NCBI GenBank assembly: GCA_024653215.1
Contig: JANLFU010000002.1
Location: 62,001-126,000 of the forward strand
DNA from: Candidatus Saccharicenans sp.
GTDB taxonomy: Bacteria > Acidobacteriota > Aminicenantia > Aminicenantales > Saccharicenantaceae
Direction of reading: 5' to 3'
DNA length: 64,000 nucleotides
Shown: one piece after another, positions 50,773-59,173 of the stretch
How the letters are laid out: each line of letters opens with the position of its first letter
How positions within the stretch are numbered: the stretch's first letter is position 1
The notes under the pieces: generated by a model
The model's database searches: none
What the model saw: the letters and a program-made list of their open reading frames with translations, nothing else
What the model was told of the DNA's origin: nothing
Program-made: the position numbers and the translations under genes

Positions 50773-52533
50773 ATGAACGTCCTGCTCCTGCTGCTCATAG
50801 CCATAATATTGTTTGTCCTGGCCGGACGTTTTTATGCCGGTTACCTTTCCCGAAAGCTCGGGGAGGACCCGGCCCAGCCCACCCCGGCCGTCACCTGCAA
50901 CGACGGGCGGGACTACGTGCCCACCAGGAACTACATCGTCTTTGCCCATCATTTCTCGGCCATCGCCGGGGCCGGGCCCATCCTGGGTCCGACCATGGCC
51001 CTGCTTTACGGCTACGTTCCGGCCTGGCTGTGGATTGTCTTCGGCGGCATCTTCATCGGGGCCGTCCATGACTTCAGCGCCCTCTTCGTTAGCATGAGAG
51101 AGGGCGGGCGGTCGATGGCCGAGGTAGCCCGCCGCACCCTGGGACCGGCCGGCTTCAACCTGTTCATCGGTTTTACCATCGTCATGATCGTCCTGGTGAC
51201 TTCTTCCTTTCTCAATGCCACTTCCATCTCGCTGACCTCCCTCTGGCCCCTGGCCAAGATCGGGGTCAAAGAAGGGGAGACCTTCCTCAAGACGGTGGTG
51301 GTTGACGGCGTGGTCATGGGCCGCATCGGGGGCATCGCCTCCATGTCGGTCATCATCATCACCCTGAGTTCGCCGCTGCTGGGCTGGCTGCTTTATAAAA
51401 AAAGGATGAAAACCGCCCTGGCCTACCTGCTGGCCCTGGCCATCGGGGTGGTTTCGGTCGTGGCCGGTATTCACTACCCGGTTACCCTGAGCCCCAGGAC
51501 CTGGATGATAATAATTTCCATTTACGTGCTGATAGCGGCCGGGGTGCCGGTCTGGGTGATTCTCCAGCCCCGGGATTTTATCAACGTCCAGATCCTCTAT
51601 GGGGGAATAATCCTCCTGGTTCTGTCGGTCTTCAACACCGGCTTCCACGGCCTGAAGGTGACCATCCCGGCCTTTAACCTGCAGGAGGGCATTCAAAACC
51701 TGGGACTGATCTGGCCGATGATGTTCTGCACCATTGCCTGCGGGGCCATCTCCGGCTTTCATGCCCTGGTGGCCGGCGGAACCACCTGCAAGCAACTGCC
51801 ATGCGAGAAGGATGCCCGCCGGGTGGGTTATAACGCCATGCTGCTGGAGTCGGTCCTGGCTGTCTGCGTGGTCCTGGCGGTGGGAGCGGCCCTGGGCTTC
51901 GGCGATTACAAATCGATTGTCTGGCCGCAGGACCCGGCTGTCAAATCCAATCCCATCCTTGGCTTTTCGCTGGCTGCCGGGCATTTATTCAACCTGGGCC
52001 TGGGAATTCCGGTGGCCCTGGGCACCATATTCGGCATCCTGCTGGTGGAAGGCTTCGTGGTCACCACCCTGGACGCGGCCGTGCGGCTAAACCGTTACCT
52101 TTTTGAAGAGCTGTGGTCGATAGTCTTCAAAAATCCTCCCCGCTTCTTAAAGAATTACTGGATTAATTCGGGACTGGCGGTGCTGCTGATGTGGGCTCTG
52201 GCCTATTCCAACGCCTTCAACGTCCTCTGGCCCATCTTCGGCACGGCCAACCAGCTGCTGGCCGCCCTGACCCTGTTTGCCGTCTCGGCCTGGCTGCTGC
52301 TAAGGCGCCGGCCCAACTGGTTCACCCTGGTGCCAGGAATTTTCATGCTGCTGACCACCCTGGCTTCGCTGGTCATCCTGATGCGGTCCTACTGGTTGAA
52401 GAAAAATTACATACTGCTGGCCGCCGACTGGTTGCTGCTGGGACTGGCCGCGGGCGTTATAGTCCTGTTTGCCAGGACATTTTCAGGACGCGGGCAGAGG
52501 AAACCGCACCAGGCCACGGAGACCGGTGGCTGA
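50773..52533 (+). CDS. cstA: Carbon starvation protein CstA family peptide/pyruvate transporter
   Basis: 586-residue membrane protein with about 15 hydrophobic segments. N-terminal YAGYLSRKLGEDP followed by TCNDGRDYVPTRNYIVFAHHFSAIAGAGPILGP is the CstA signature. Later motifs GAVHDFSALFVSMREGGRS, ACGAISGFHALVAGGTTCKQL, EGFVVTTLDAAVRLNRYLFEELW and WPIFGTANQLLAALTL are also typical. CstA proteins import peptides (or pyruvate in some bacteria), which fits the exported peptidases elsewhere in the window. CGGAGG precedes the ATG. Confidence 0.94.
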   Translation: MNVLLLLLIAIILFVLAGRFYAGYLSRKLGEDPAQPTPAVTCNDGRDYVPTRNYIVFAHHFSAIAGAGPILGPTMALLYGYVPAWLWIVFGGIFIGAVHDFSALFVSMREGGRSMAEVARRTLGPAGFNLFIGFTIVMIVLVTSSFLNATSISLTSLWPLAKIGVKEGETFLKTVVVDGVVMGRIGGIASMSVIIITLSSPLLGWLLYKKRMKTALAYLLALAIGVVSVVAGIHYPVTLSPRTWMIIISIYVLIAAGVPVWVILQPRDFINVQILYGGIILLVLSVFNTGFHGLKVTIPAFNLQEGIQNLGLIWPMMFCTIACGAISGFHALVAGGTTCKQLPCEKDARRVGYNAMLLESVLAVCVVLAVGAALGFGDYKSIVWPQDPAVKSNPILGFSLAAGHLFNLGLGIPVALGTIFGILLVEGFVVTTLDAAVRLNRYLFEELWSIVFKNPPRFLKNYWINSGLAVLLMWALAYSNAFNVLWPIFGTANQLLAALTLFAVSAWLLLRRRPNWFTLVPGIFMLLTTLASLVILMRSYWLKKNYILLAADWLLLGLAAGVIVLFARTFSGRGQRKPHQATETGG

Positions 52534-52545
52534 TGGCCGGATTTC

Positions 52546-52941
52546 TTATTGCAGGGTTTTCAGGGCCTTCTTGTTGTTGCTGGTCTTAAAAACCAGGAGC
52601 GTCCTTCCGGCGCCGGCCGAGGAGCCATAGGAGTACTTGATATCGATGACCGCTCCGCCCAGCAGGGCGCCGATTTCCGCTCCCACCCCGATGCGGTCGG
52701 TCACTTCAACCGTGATGACCCGGGTGACTTTTATCTTGTAGCGAAGCGCCTTCAGGGCCGCTTCTGCCTTCTTGTTGTCGGAGGTGATCAAGCGGAAGTG
52801 CCCCTTGTCTTCTTCTGAATAAACAAAGTAAGCTCTCAGGTTTATTCCGGCGTTGGCCAGGGTGCCCAGGACCCGTCCGAAAATGCCGGGCTCGTTGGGA
52901 GTGATGACATGCAGTTCGGTTTCTTCCTTGACCACGTTCAC
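52546..52941 (-). CDS. Tandem ACT-domain protein
   Basis: 131 residues. Two ACT-like units: ELHVITPNEPGIFGRVLGTLANAGINLRAYFVYSEE and TRVITVEVTDRIGVGAEIGALLGGAVIDIKYSYGS. ACT domains bind amino acids and control enzymes or transcription; no catalytic domain is attached. The start is a GTG at 52941 with AAAGGAG 7 bases upstream. It is monocistronic with its own promoter, divergent from the amidotransferase gene, and converges on cstA. A regulator of amino-acid uptake or synthesis is plausible but not shown. Confidence 0.85.
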   Translation of the reverse strand: MNVVKEETELHVITPNEPGIFGRVLGTLANAGINLRAYFVYSEEDKGHFRLITSDNKKAEAALKALRYKIKVTRVITVEVTDRIGVGAEIGALLGGAVIDIKYSYGSSAGAGRTLLVFKTSNNKKALKTLQ

Positions 52942-52994
52942 CTTGTTTCTCCTTTTCTCCTGATCTCGGTTAACAGGTCCGCAGAATAAGTCTC

Positions 52995-53023
52995 ACTATA
53001 AAATTTTATTAATTCACCATCAA
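52995..53023 (-). promoter_or_regulatory. Candidate promoter of the ACT-domain gene
   Basis: Minus strand TTGATG, 17-base spacer, TATAGT. A plus-strand TATAAT (53049-53054) for the divergent amidotransferase gene lies close by, so the two promoters face away from each other. Confidence 0.43.
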
Positions 53024-53086
53024 CCTATTTTTTTTACAGTATTTTGATTATAATTTCAACCAATTTTATCAAAAAAGAAGGCAAGG

Positions 53087-53767
53087 ATGAAAAAACTGGC
53101 CATCATCGATAACTCCCTCTGGCCGGATAGCTACAACCCGGTCGAAGACTGGACGGCTCACATCGACCTGCCGTATCGCTCTTTCCGGGCGGTGGACGGT
53201 TACCTGCCGGACCTGGATGATGGCTACACCCACCTGATCCTGACCGGCTCCGAGGCTTCGATCGTCAACCTCGATCCGTGGGCGCTGGCCGAGGCCGTCC
53301 TGGTGAAAGAAGCGGTTGAACGGGGCCTGACCGTTCTCGGAAGCTGCTACGGTCACCAGCTTTTGGCCCTGGCCCTGGCCGGTCCGGCCTGCGTCAGGAG
53401 GGCCGAACGTCCGGAGATAGGCTGGGGCGAGGTGGAAATCCTCAAACCCGACCCGCTCCTCGGCCCGGCCGGGCGGCTTTATGTTTTTTCTTCTCACTAC
53501 GATGAAGTCTGTAACCTGGATGAAAGCCGGTTTGAGATCCTGGCCCGCAGCCAATACTGCCAGGTCCAGGCCTTCAGGTTGAAGGGAAAAAATGTCTGGG
53601 GACTCCAGGCCCATCCCGAAATTGACCCCGCCTCGGCCATCCGGCTCCTTGGTGGCATGCTGGAAAAAGGTTTTTCGTGGCAGGAACTCATCAGGGAAGC
53701 CCTCAACTCCACTCCCCGGGATGACCGCTGGATAGAGGTCATCAGCCGCAATTTTGTTTCCCTGTAA
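53087..53767 (+). CDS. Class I glutamine amidotransferase domain protein
   Basis: 226 residues with the class I amidotransferase fold: the catalytic Cys in VLGSCYGHQLLALALAG (about residue 84) and the His/Glu pair in WGLQAHPEIDP near residue 178. Region ILTGSEASIVNLDPW is typical of GMP-synthase-like stand-alone amidotransferases. No synthase domain is fused, so it may hydrolyse a glutamyl compound or partner with another protein. The ribosome site is AAGGCAAGG. Confidence 0.88.
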   Translation: MKKLAIIDNSLWPDSYNPVEDWTAHIDLPYRSFRAVDGYLPDLDDGYTHLILTGSEASIVNLDPWALAEAVLVKEAVERGLTVLGSCYGHQLLALALAGPACVRRAERPEIGWGEVEILKPDPLLGPAGRLYVFSSHYDEVCNLDESRFEILARSQYCQVQAFRLKGKNVWGLQAHPEIDPASAIRLLGGMLEKGFSWQELIREALNSTPRDDRWIEVISRNFVSL

Positions 53768-53793
53768 ATTAAGAAAAAGATATCCGATTTTTC

Positions 53794-53822
53794 TTGACAA
53801 CCGGGGTATTTTTTTATTAAAT
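53794..53822 (+). promoter_or_regulatory. Promoter of the outer-membrane PKD protein gene
   Basis: TTGACA, 17-base spacer, TTAAAT. The start would be about 30 bases before the ATG at 53859. Confidence 0.52.
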
Positions 53823-53858
53823 GAAAGAGCCAGATAATAAAAAAAGGAGGTAGTGCTG

Positions 53859-55349
53859 ATGAAAATCAGAAAGATGGCAATTTTCATGGTAATCGTTCTG
53901 GTCTTGATTTTTACCCTTGAAGCTGCTGCCCAAGCCAAGAAGATCAACAATATCGGACAGTATACGTTTGCCAGAGTCAGGGGAAAGATTCCGACCCCGG
54001 AAGTCATGAAGATGCTGGTTGACCGCTATGCGGCCGACATCAAGACCGGGTTCGAACAGGCCGGTTATGGCTTTCTCTATGAACCGTTCATCAACCAGTT
54101 GAAGACGGCCCAGTTTGAGGACACCACCTGGAACATCGGTGAGACCGTCAAGTGGATGCTGTTCAGGTCCCACGGCAAGGTGAAAGTTTCCGGAGAGCTG
54201 GAGTGGGCCGGAAAGAAACCGGTTGAGGTCTTTGCGGTCAAGGTCAAGGAAGGTTATAAGACCTACACCTTCATCATCCCCAAGCCCTGCGGCAACATCG
54301 CCTTCAAGGACATGGTGGAAGAAATCCCCGAGGCCATCTGCTCCCTGAAAGTGTCGCCGGCCAAGGCCAACATCAATGACCCCATCACCGTCGACATGAG
54401 CGGCACCCAGTTTGCCAAGAGCATGAAGGTTGAGATTTTCGACAAGCAGGGCACCAGGGTGGCCAGCAAGGACCTGACCCCCGAGGGAGCCAAGTGGCAG
54501 ACCAAGCTGGACAAGCCCGGCGAGTATGTCTTCAAGGGCTCGGCCATTAACCTGGCTGGCAAGCCGTCGGCCAATCCCTGCGAGGGCAAGGTTTACATCA
54601 ATTATCCGCCCGTGGCCAAGGTTGCTCCTTCCTGCACCGATTGCACCAACATGTACGGCAAGCCCCTGACCTTTGACGCTTCCGGTTCTTCCGACCCGGA
54701 CGGCGAGGTAACCAGGGTGGTCTTTGAACTCCAGGACGCCAACGGCCAGGTAATTGACTCTTTCAATGACACCGAAAAACCCTTTACCTGGGAAAAGACC
54801 CTCTACAAGGAAGGAACCTTCACCGTCAGCACCACCGCCTACGATAACGACGGCGCCGTTTCCTCGGCCTCCGAGGATTCCAGGAAATCCTTCACCGTCA
54901 CCAGGAAAAAGTTCTTCGGCCTGATTGAGCTTGGCCCGATGCTGGCTCATGGCGGCGACCAGTACGACCTGCCCAGCTATGCCCTCTACCTGTACCTCAG
55001 GCCCGGCTTCTTCTACTGGATCAACCCGGACAAGGTCAGCCTGACCATGACCGCCGGTGCCGGACTGCCGCTCAAGGGCGATCCCTGGAAGGCCATCATC
55101 ATGGCTGAAATGCTGGCCAATTTCCACTTCGGCAAGGTTTACCTGGGTATCGGACCCGGATTCACCACCAAGGAACTGAGCAGCCTCTACAACCGCAAGA
55201 GCGGTGTTGATGCCGTCGGCCAGCTTGGAATTACCCTGTTCAACAACTACGTCAGGATGAGCCACCTGTTCTTCGAGTTCAGGGCCCCCATCGGCCGCAA
55301 CTTCGAAGACCATCACAAGATGGGCCTGGGCTTCAGATACTGCTTCTAA
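53859..55349 (+). CDS. Outer-membrane protein with PKD-like domain and beta-barrel-type C-terminus
   Basis: 496 residues from the ATG at 53859, 8 bases after a perfect AGGAGG (the track's GTG is only 2 bases from it). Signal peptide (MAIFMVIVLVLIFTLEAAAQA). Middle: two Ig/PKD-like segments, the second with PLTFDASGSSDPDGEVTRVVFEL at about 265-350, preceded by a paired-Cys loop (APSCTDCTNMYGK). The C-terminal 150 residues (FGLIELGPMLAHGG onward) form amphipathic strands and end in GLGFRYCF, a terminal-Phe barrel signature. It has no detectable enzyme motif. A strong terminator and ribosome site suggest high expression. Confidence 0.8.
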   Translation: MKIRKMAIFMVIVLVLIFTLEAAAQAKKINNIGQYTFARVRGKIPTPEVMKMLVDRYAADIKTGFEQAGYGFLYEPFINQLKTAQFEDTTWNIGETVKWMLFRSHGKVKVSGELEWAGKKPVEVFAVKVKEGYKTYTFIIPKPCGNIAFKDMVEEIPEAICSLKVSPAKANINDPITVDMSGTQFAKSMKVEIFDKQGTRVASKDLTPEGAKWQTKLDKPGEYVFKGSAINLAGKPSANPCEGKVYINYPPVAKVAPSCTDCTNMYGKPLTFDASGSSDPDGEVTRVVFELQDANGQVIDSFNDTEKPFTWEKTLYKEGTFTVSTTAYDNDGAVSSASEDSRKSFTVTRKKFFGLIELGPMLAHGGDQYDLPSYALYLYLRPGFFYWINPDKVSLTMTAGAGLPLKGDPWKAIIMAEMLANFHFGKVYLGIGPGFTTKELSSLYNRKSGVDAVGQLGITLFNNYVRMSHLFFEFRAPIGRNFEDHHKMGLGFRYCF

Positions 55350-55367
55350 TACGCGCTGCACATATCG

Positions 55368-55399
55368 GGGGGCGGCTTCGAGCCGCCCCCTTTTCTTTT
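55368..55399 (+). terminator. Strong intrinsic terminator of the outer-membrane protein gene
   Basis: Perfect 10-bp stem GGGGGCGGCT/AGCCGCCCCC with TCG loop (55368-55390), then TTTTCTTTT. Confidence 0.92.
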
Positions 55400-55939
55400 T
55401 AAAGCCGCCCGGCTTTACCTGAGAGGAATTTAGCAGAAGCTTCCGGCTTTTTTCCTTTAAGCTCGTGGTGATTTGATAAACTTCAGGTGGTTGCCGGGTC
55501 GCCCTGGAAAGCGAGGTAACTGGCTTGTTACCAGAAGTGGACCGGCCACGAGGAATTTAATTTTTTGAGCTTCCTGGTGCTGCTGGCTATCCTTTTTTCT
55601 TGATTCCCGCCGGAAAATGAAATAGCCCCACCCGGTGGCTAGTCGGGCAAGTCGACTTTATCGAGGGGATAGCTCTGTCTTTTTCAAGTTTTCTGCTGAG
55701 GAATCCGGCCCTCATGGACTGTGAACTGCCCGGAGCGTCTTGAGCTTCCGGCCGGGAAAAAAGACCCGGCCCTCTTTCCCGCGAATAGCAAGAGGGTCGG
55801 ACTCCGGCCTGGGGAGAAAGGCCGCTGGTTTTAGCAGGAACCGGGGATTAATAGGTAAGAAAAGGGTAGCCACCAGGCAAGTTAAATTAAATTAAAAAAA
55901 GTAATACCTGATTATCAAGAAAATAAGGGAGGCGGCGGG
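55400..55939. other. 540-bp non-coding gap with clustered hairpins
   Basis: No ORF with a start and ribosome site. Several dyads: GGTAAC/GTTACC (55515-55532), GGCCGGG/CCCGGCC (55750-55771), CCCTCTT/AAGAGGG (55770-55796; it shares bases with the previous stem and so could be an alternative fold), and CGGCCT/AGGCCG (55805-55824). The right end is AT-rich. On the minus strand an open frame without a start codon reads LATGWGYFIF. Could be a small RNA, an untranslated leader/trailer or a dispersed repeat. Confidence 0.4.
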
Positions 55940-56227
55940 TTACTCGGCCAGCTTGGTCAGCTTGGAAAGTTCCTCGTTGTAATACTTGCGGTAGAGGATT
56001 TCCCATTCCTGGGAACCTTCCTCGATCTGTTTTTTCTGGGCGGCTATCTTTTCCCTGGCCTTGCGGTCGAGCTGGTCGTAGAGCTTCATCTCCTCCTCGA
56101 TGGCCCTCTGGATGGTCAGCCGCACCTCGTTGGGCTCGTCCAGGAAATCCACCTGGTCGTTCTTGTAGAGAGCCTGCATCAGCAGCTTGGACAGGTGATG
56201 AATTTTTTCCTTGGACAGCCTGCTCAT
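55940..56227 (-). CDS. DUF507 family protein, second of a tandem pair
   Basis: 95 residues, all-helical and charged: MSRLSKEKIHHLSKLLMQAL, then RLTIQRAIEEEMKLYDQLDRKAREKI and EWEILYRKYYNEELSKLTKLAE. DUF507 proteins are short and usually occur as two adjacent genes; their role is unknown. The start shares a base with the upstream stop (TGATG), so translation is coupled. Confidence 0.88.
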   Translation of the reverse strand: MSRLSKEKIHHLSKLLMQALYKNDQVDFLDEPNEVRLTIQRAIEEEMKLYDQLDRKAREKIAAQKKQIEEGSQEWEILYRKYYNEELSKLTKLAE

Positions 56228-56505
56228 CAGATTACTATGTTCCTTTCCTTGGCCAGTTTGGTCTTGATCATTTTGAACATGGTCTGGTACTCGATGTTGC
56301 CCTTGCGAATTTCATCCATGTGCTTGTTCAGGATTTCCCGGACCTCCTGGTCCAGCTTGTCTTCCTTGATGAACTCTTCGGTGATGAGGTTGATAATTTC
56401 TTCCAGGACCCGGGTCTTGTCCTCGACCAGAATCTTCCCTTCTTTTATCAGTGCTCTTAATATTACGAATGATAAATGTTCTATCTGGTTCCTGTTTAGC
56501 CTCAT
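56227..56505 (-). CDS. DUF507 family protein, first of a tandem pair
   Basis: 92 residues: MRLNRNQIEHLSFVILRALI, then EDKTRVLEEIINLITEEFIKEDKLDQEVREIL and GNIEYQTMFKMIKTKLAKERNIVI; paralogue of the next gene with the same helix order. The ATG at 56505 has no ribosome site and lies about 10 bases from a TATTTT -10 box, so the transcript may be leaderless. Confidence 0.88.
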   Translation of the reverse strand: MRLNRNQIEHLSFVILRALIKEGKILVEDKTRVLEEIINLITEEFIKEDKLDQEVREILNKHMDEIRKGNIEYQTMFKMIKTKLAKERNIVI

Positions 56506-56514
56506 CGCCTATAT

Positions 56515-56543
56515 AAAATATATCAGCGCCGGTCAAATTTCAA
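56515..56543 (-). promoter_or_regulatory. Promoter of the DUF507 pair (leaderless type)
   Basis: Minus strand TTGAAA, 17-base spacer, TATTTT. The predicted start is near 56508, about 3 bases before the ATG. An overlapping TTGACC-17-TATAGG is also possible. Confidence 0.48.
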
Positions 56544-56574
56544 GGACGGTTGTTAACTTTTTTTGAAATACGGT

Positions 56575-56618
56575 AAAAAAAATTGACATTAGCAGCCGGT
56601 TCAGTCGGTAGAACCGGC
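56575..56618 (-). terminator. Possible terminator after truB
   Basis: 8-bp stem GCCGGTTC/GAACCGGC (56595-56618, overlapping the truB stop) followed on the minus strand, after 12 bases, by U8. The spacing is looser than a standard intrinsic terminator. Confidence 0.38.
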
Positions 56619-57533
56619 CTTAAGCACCAGTTCCGGGCGGAAGACCTGGCTCCCGGCCTCAAATCTGGCCAGGCCAAGCAGTCGGTTTCGCTCTGAAAAA
56701 ACGCGGAAAATGGGCTCCGCCTGGTGGCGGCTGGAGGCGAGTGAGGCCCGGTTGACCTGCCTCAGGCTAACCCCGTTGCCGTGGGCAAAGCTCCTTGCTC
56801 CCTGTTCATCCAGCCAGATGGCCGGATAGTCTGGAAGCAGCCTGTCCAGGGGAATAAGAAACCGGTCGTAGTCCTGATTTCGAGACAGCTCTTCAATTTT
56901 CTCCAGGCTGAGAGCTTCTTCCTCGGTATAAAGACCCGAGGCCACCCGTCTCAAGGCCGAAAGGTGGGCCCCGCAGCCCAGTTTCTGCCCGAGGTCGTGG
57001 GCCAGCGAGCGGATGTAGGTCCCCGCGGAACATTCCACCAGGAACCTGATTAGCGGCGGGCTGTAATCCAGGATTAAAAAGCGGTGGACCGTGACCCGGA
57101 CCGGGTTAAGCTCCAGCTTCAGGCCTTTTCTGGCCAGCCTGAAGGCCGGTTGACCGTTGACCTTCTTGGCCGAGTAGGGCGGGGGAAGCTGGCTGATTTC
57201 ACCAACAAAGGAAGAAGCTGCCTCCAGCAGTTTCTTTTCTTCCGGGAAGACGCAGCTTTCCGGGCCTTCCGGCTGCCCCTCGGAATCGTAGGTGTCGGTG
57301 GCCTGGCCCAGTTTGATTTCGCCGGTATAGGTCTTATCCGCCCCGGACAGGTAGGGGAAAAGGCGGGTGGCCTGCCCGACGGTTATCAGCAGCACTCCCG
57401 TGGCCAGGGGGTCGAGGGTGCCGGCGTGGCCGATTTTTTTGACCCTGAGAAACTTCCTTATTTTCAGGACAACGTCATGAGAGGTCAGGCCGGCCGGCTT
57501 GTCGACGACAATCAGGCCATCCATGGTTGGCAT
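56601..57533 (-). CDS. truB: tRNA pseudouridine(55) synthase
   Basis: Makes Psi55 in the T loop of tRNAs. 310 residues: DGLIVVDKPAGLTSHDVV, the catalytic Asp in HAGTLDPLATGVLLI, YTGEIKLGQATDTYDSEG, PPYSAKKVNGQPAFRLARKG, SAGTYIRSLAHDLGQKLGCGAHL, and a C-terminal PUA-type segment. Last gene of the nusA-infB operon, 14 bases after nrnA. Confidence 0.96.
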   Translation of the reverse strand: MPTMDGLIVVDKPAGLTSHDVVLKIRKFLRVKKIGHAGTLDPLATGVLLITVGQATRLFPYLSGADKTYTGEIKLGQATDTYDSEGQPEGPESCVFPEEKKLLEAASSFVGEISQLPPPYSAKKVNGQPAFRLARKGLKLELNPVRVTVHRFLILDYSPPLIRFLVECSAGTYIRSLAHDLGQKLGCGAHLSALRRVASGLYTEEEALSLEKIEELSRNQDYDRFLIPLDRLLPDYPAIWLDEQGARSFAHGNGVSLRQVNRASLASSRHQAEPIFRVFSERNRLLGLARFEAGSQVFRPELVLKAGSTD

Positions 57534-57547
57534 GCTTGAGGCTGCTT

Positions 57548-58525
57548 TCAGCTCTTGGCCTTGTTCTTCCTGAGTATTTCTTCCACCGCCCTAGGAATTT
57601 CCTGCGACAGCTTTTCATATTCTCCGTAGACGGTAAAGCCGGCGGCGTGCATGTGACCGCCTCCGCCGTAGCTTTCAGCCACCAGGGCCGAGTTGGCCTG
57701 TCCCTTGGACCTCAGGCTGACCCGGAAGACTCCCGGCTCCATCTCCTTGAAGAAGATGACCATCTCCACGCCTTTAATTGAGCGGGCGATGGTGGTGATA
57801 TCTTCCACGTCAACATCTTTAAGGCCAACCTCCTCGATGTCCCGGCGAAACATGGACAGCATGGCCAGGTTGCCGGCCGGGTTCATTTTCAGGCTGGTCA
57901 GCACCTTGCCCAGCAGCCTGACCTTGGCCGCGGTGTTGTTATTTAGCAGCTTTTCGGCGATGGCGTTGGGATTGGCCCCGGACTCGGCCAGCCGGTAGCA
58001 GGTATAGAGCGCCCTGGCGCTGGTGTTGGAGAACTGGAAGGAGCCGGTATCGGAAAAGATGGCCGCGTACAGGAACTCGGCAATCCGCGGGGTGGGCTGG
58101 AGTCCCAGCGGTTCCAGCAGCTCGTAGACCATCTCGCCCACGGCCGAAGCCTCGGGGTCGATCCAGTTGAGGTCGGCGTAGGGTGAGTTGGAGTAATGGT
58201 GGTCGATGTTGATCTTCGGCAGGTGGTCAATTCCGGTCTGCCCGGAACGGGAGACGTCCACGCATTCCAGCAGGATGACCAGGTCCAGGCCTTCCGGGTC
58301 GATCTGTCCGCGTTTTATCCTGGCCGTTTCCGGGAACTCGTAGAAGGGAAAGGGCAGCGGGTCGTGGTTGACCACCTGGACTTTTTTACCCAGCAGGTCC
58401 AGCATCTCGGCCAGGGCCAGGCTGGTGTAGATGGAGTCGCCGTCGGGTCGGAGGTGGGAAGTGATGGCAATATGATGGCTGGTCTTGATTTTCCTGGCTA
58501 TCTCAAGTTTTATCGTCTGGCTCAT
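57548..58525 (-). CDS. nrnA: DHH/DHHA1 bifunctional oligoribonuclease/PAP phosphatase (NrnA-like)
   Basis: 325 residues. DHH domain: ITSHLRPDGDSIYTSLALAEML, VVNHDPLP, LLECVDVSRSG and the signature NIDHHYSNSPYADLNWID. DHHA1 domain ends with ESYGGGGHMHAAGF. Such enzymes degrade nano-RNAs and 3'-phosphoadenosine 5'-phosphate. It overlaps rbfA by 23 bases. Gene order rbfA-nrnA-truB is common in bacteria. Confidence 0.94.
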   Translation of the reverse strand: MSQTIKLEIARKIKTSHHIAITSHLRPDGDSIYTSLALAEMLDLLGKKVQVVNHDPLPFPFYEFPETARIKRGQIDPEGLDLVILLECVDVSRSGQTGIDHLPKINIDHHYSNSPYADLNWIDPEASAVGEMVYELLEPLGLQPTPRIAEFLYAAIFSDTGSFQFSNTSARALYTCYRLAESGANPNAIAEKLLNNNTAAKVRLLGKVLTSLKMNPAGNLAMLSMFRRDIEEVGLKDVDVEDITTIARSIKGVEMVIFFKEMEPGVFRVSLRSKGQANSALVAESYGGGGHMHAAGFTVYGEYEKLSQEIPRAVEEILRKNKAKS

Positions 58526-58868
58526 TGTCCTTCAGCGAGTCGAGCAGGCGGTCGATTCTTTCTTCATAATCGGCCGTGAGGTCAAGCACAAAAATTAGCT
58601 CTGGATTATATCTTAAATTCAACCTGGTCGCAAGAAGCCGGCGGAAGTGCGGGGTCCTTTTCTGGAGGAGTTTCAGGATGGCTTCCCTTTTCTCTTTCTG
58701 CAGGACGGAAACCGCGATGCGGGCCGTCTTCAGGTCGGGCGGCATCTCCACCCCGGTCACGGTCAGGAAGCCGGTCATCTCCGGCAGCTCGTTGATCAGC
58801 AGGCGGCTGATTTCCTGCTGGATGAGCTGGCTGACTCTTTTCGGGCGGTAGGAACCTTCAGCGGGCAT
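58503..58868 (-). CDS. rbfA: 30S ribosome-binding factor A
   Basis: 121 residues with the KH-type RbfA pattern: RPKRVSQLIQQEISRLLINEL, VTGVEMPPDLKTARIAVSVL, RRLLATRLNLRYNPELIFVLD. Late maturation factor of the 30S subunit and cold-shock adaptation. Its 3' end overlaps nrnA. Confidence 0.95.
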   Translation of the reverse strand: MPAEGSYRPKRVSQLIQQEISRLLINELPEMTGFLTVTGVEMPPDLKTARIAVSVLQKEKREAILKLLQKRTPHFRRLLATRLNLRYNPELIFVLDLTADYEERIDRLLDSLKDNEPDDKT

Positions 58869-58880
58869 GGCTTTTTCCCG

Positions 58881-59162
58881 TCAGTAATAATTTAACTGGT
58901 GGCCGGAGAGCAGAGCTTCGGTGGTGGACCGGGCTTCATCCAGTATCCGGTTCAGCACCTGCTGGACCACGGCCTGCTGGCTGTTGACCGTGGCCACGGC
59001 CAGGACCGTCCGCTGCCAGCTTTCCTGGAAGGCGATTTCCGAGACCGAAACGTTGTAGCGATGCTTCAGGCGGTCGGTAAAGCTGTTGATGAAGCGGCGT
59101 TTTTCCTTCAGGGAATGAGAATATTCCAGGAAAAATTCCAGGGTCAGAACACCGACTATCAT
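58881..59162 (-). CDS. DUF503 family protein (YlxP-like)
   Basis: 93 residues: MIVGVLTLEFFLEYSHSLKEKR, FINSFTDRLKHRYNVSVSEIAFQESWQRTVLAVATVNSQ. The fold is a small ferredoxin-like beta-alpha-beta. It is nearly always found between infB and rbfA, as here, and B. subtilis YlxP of this family is linked to 30S assembly. AAGGGG precedes the ATG. Confidence 0.93.
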   Translation of the reverse strand: MIVGVLTLEFFLEYSHSLKEKRRFINSFTDRLKHRYNVSVSEIAFQESWQRTVLAVATVNSQQAVVQQVLNRILDEARSTTEALLSGHQLNYY

Positions 59163-59173
59163 GGGCGGGCCCC

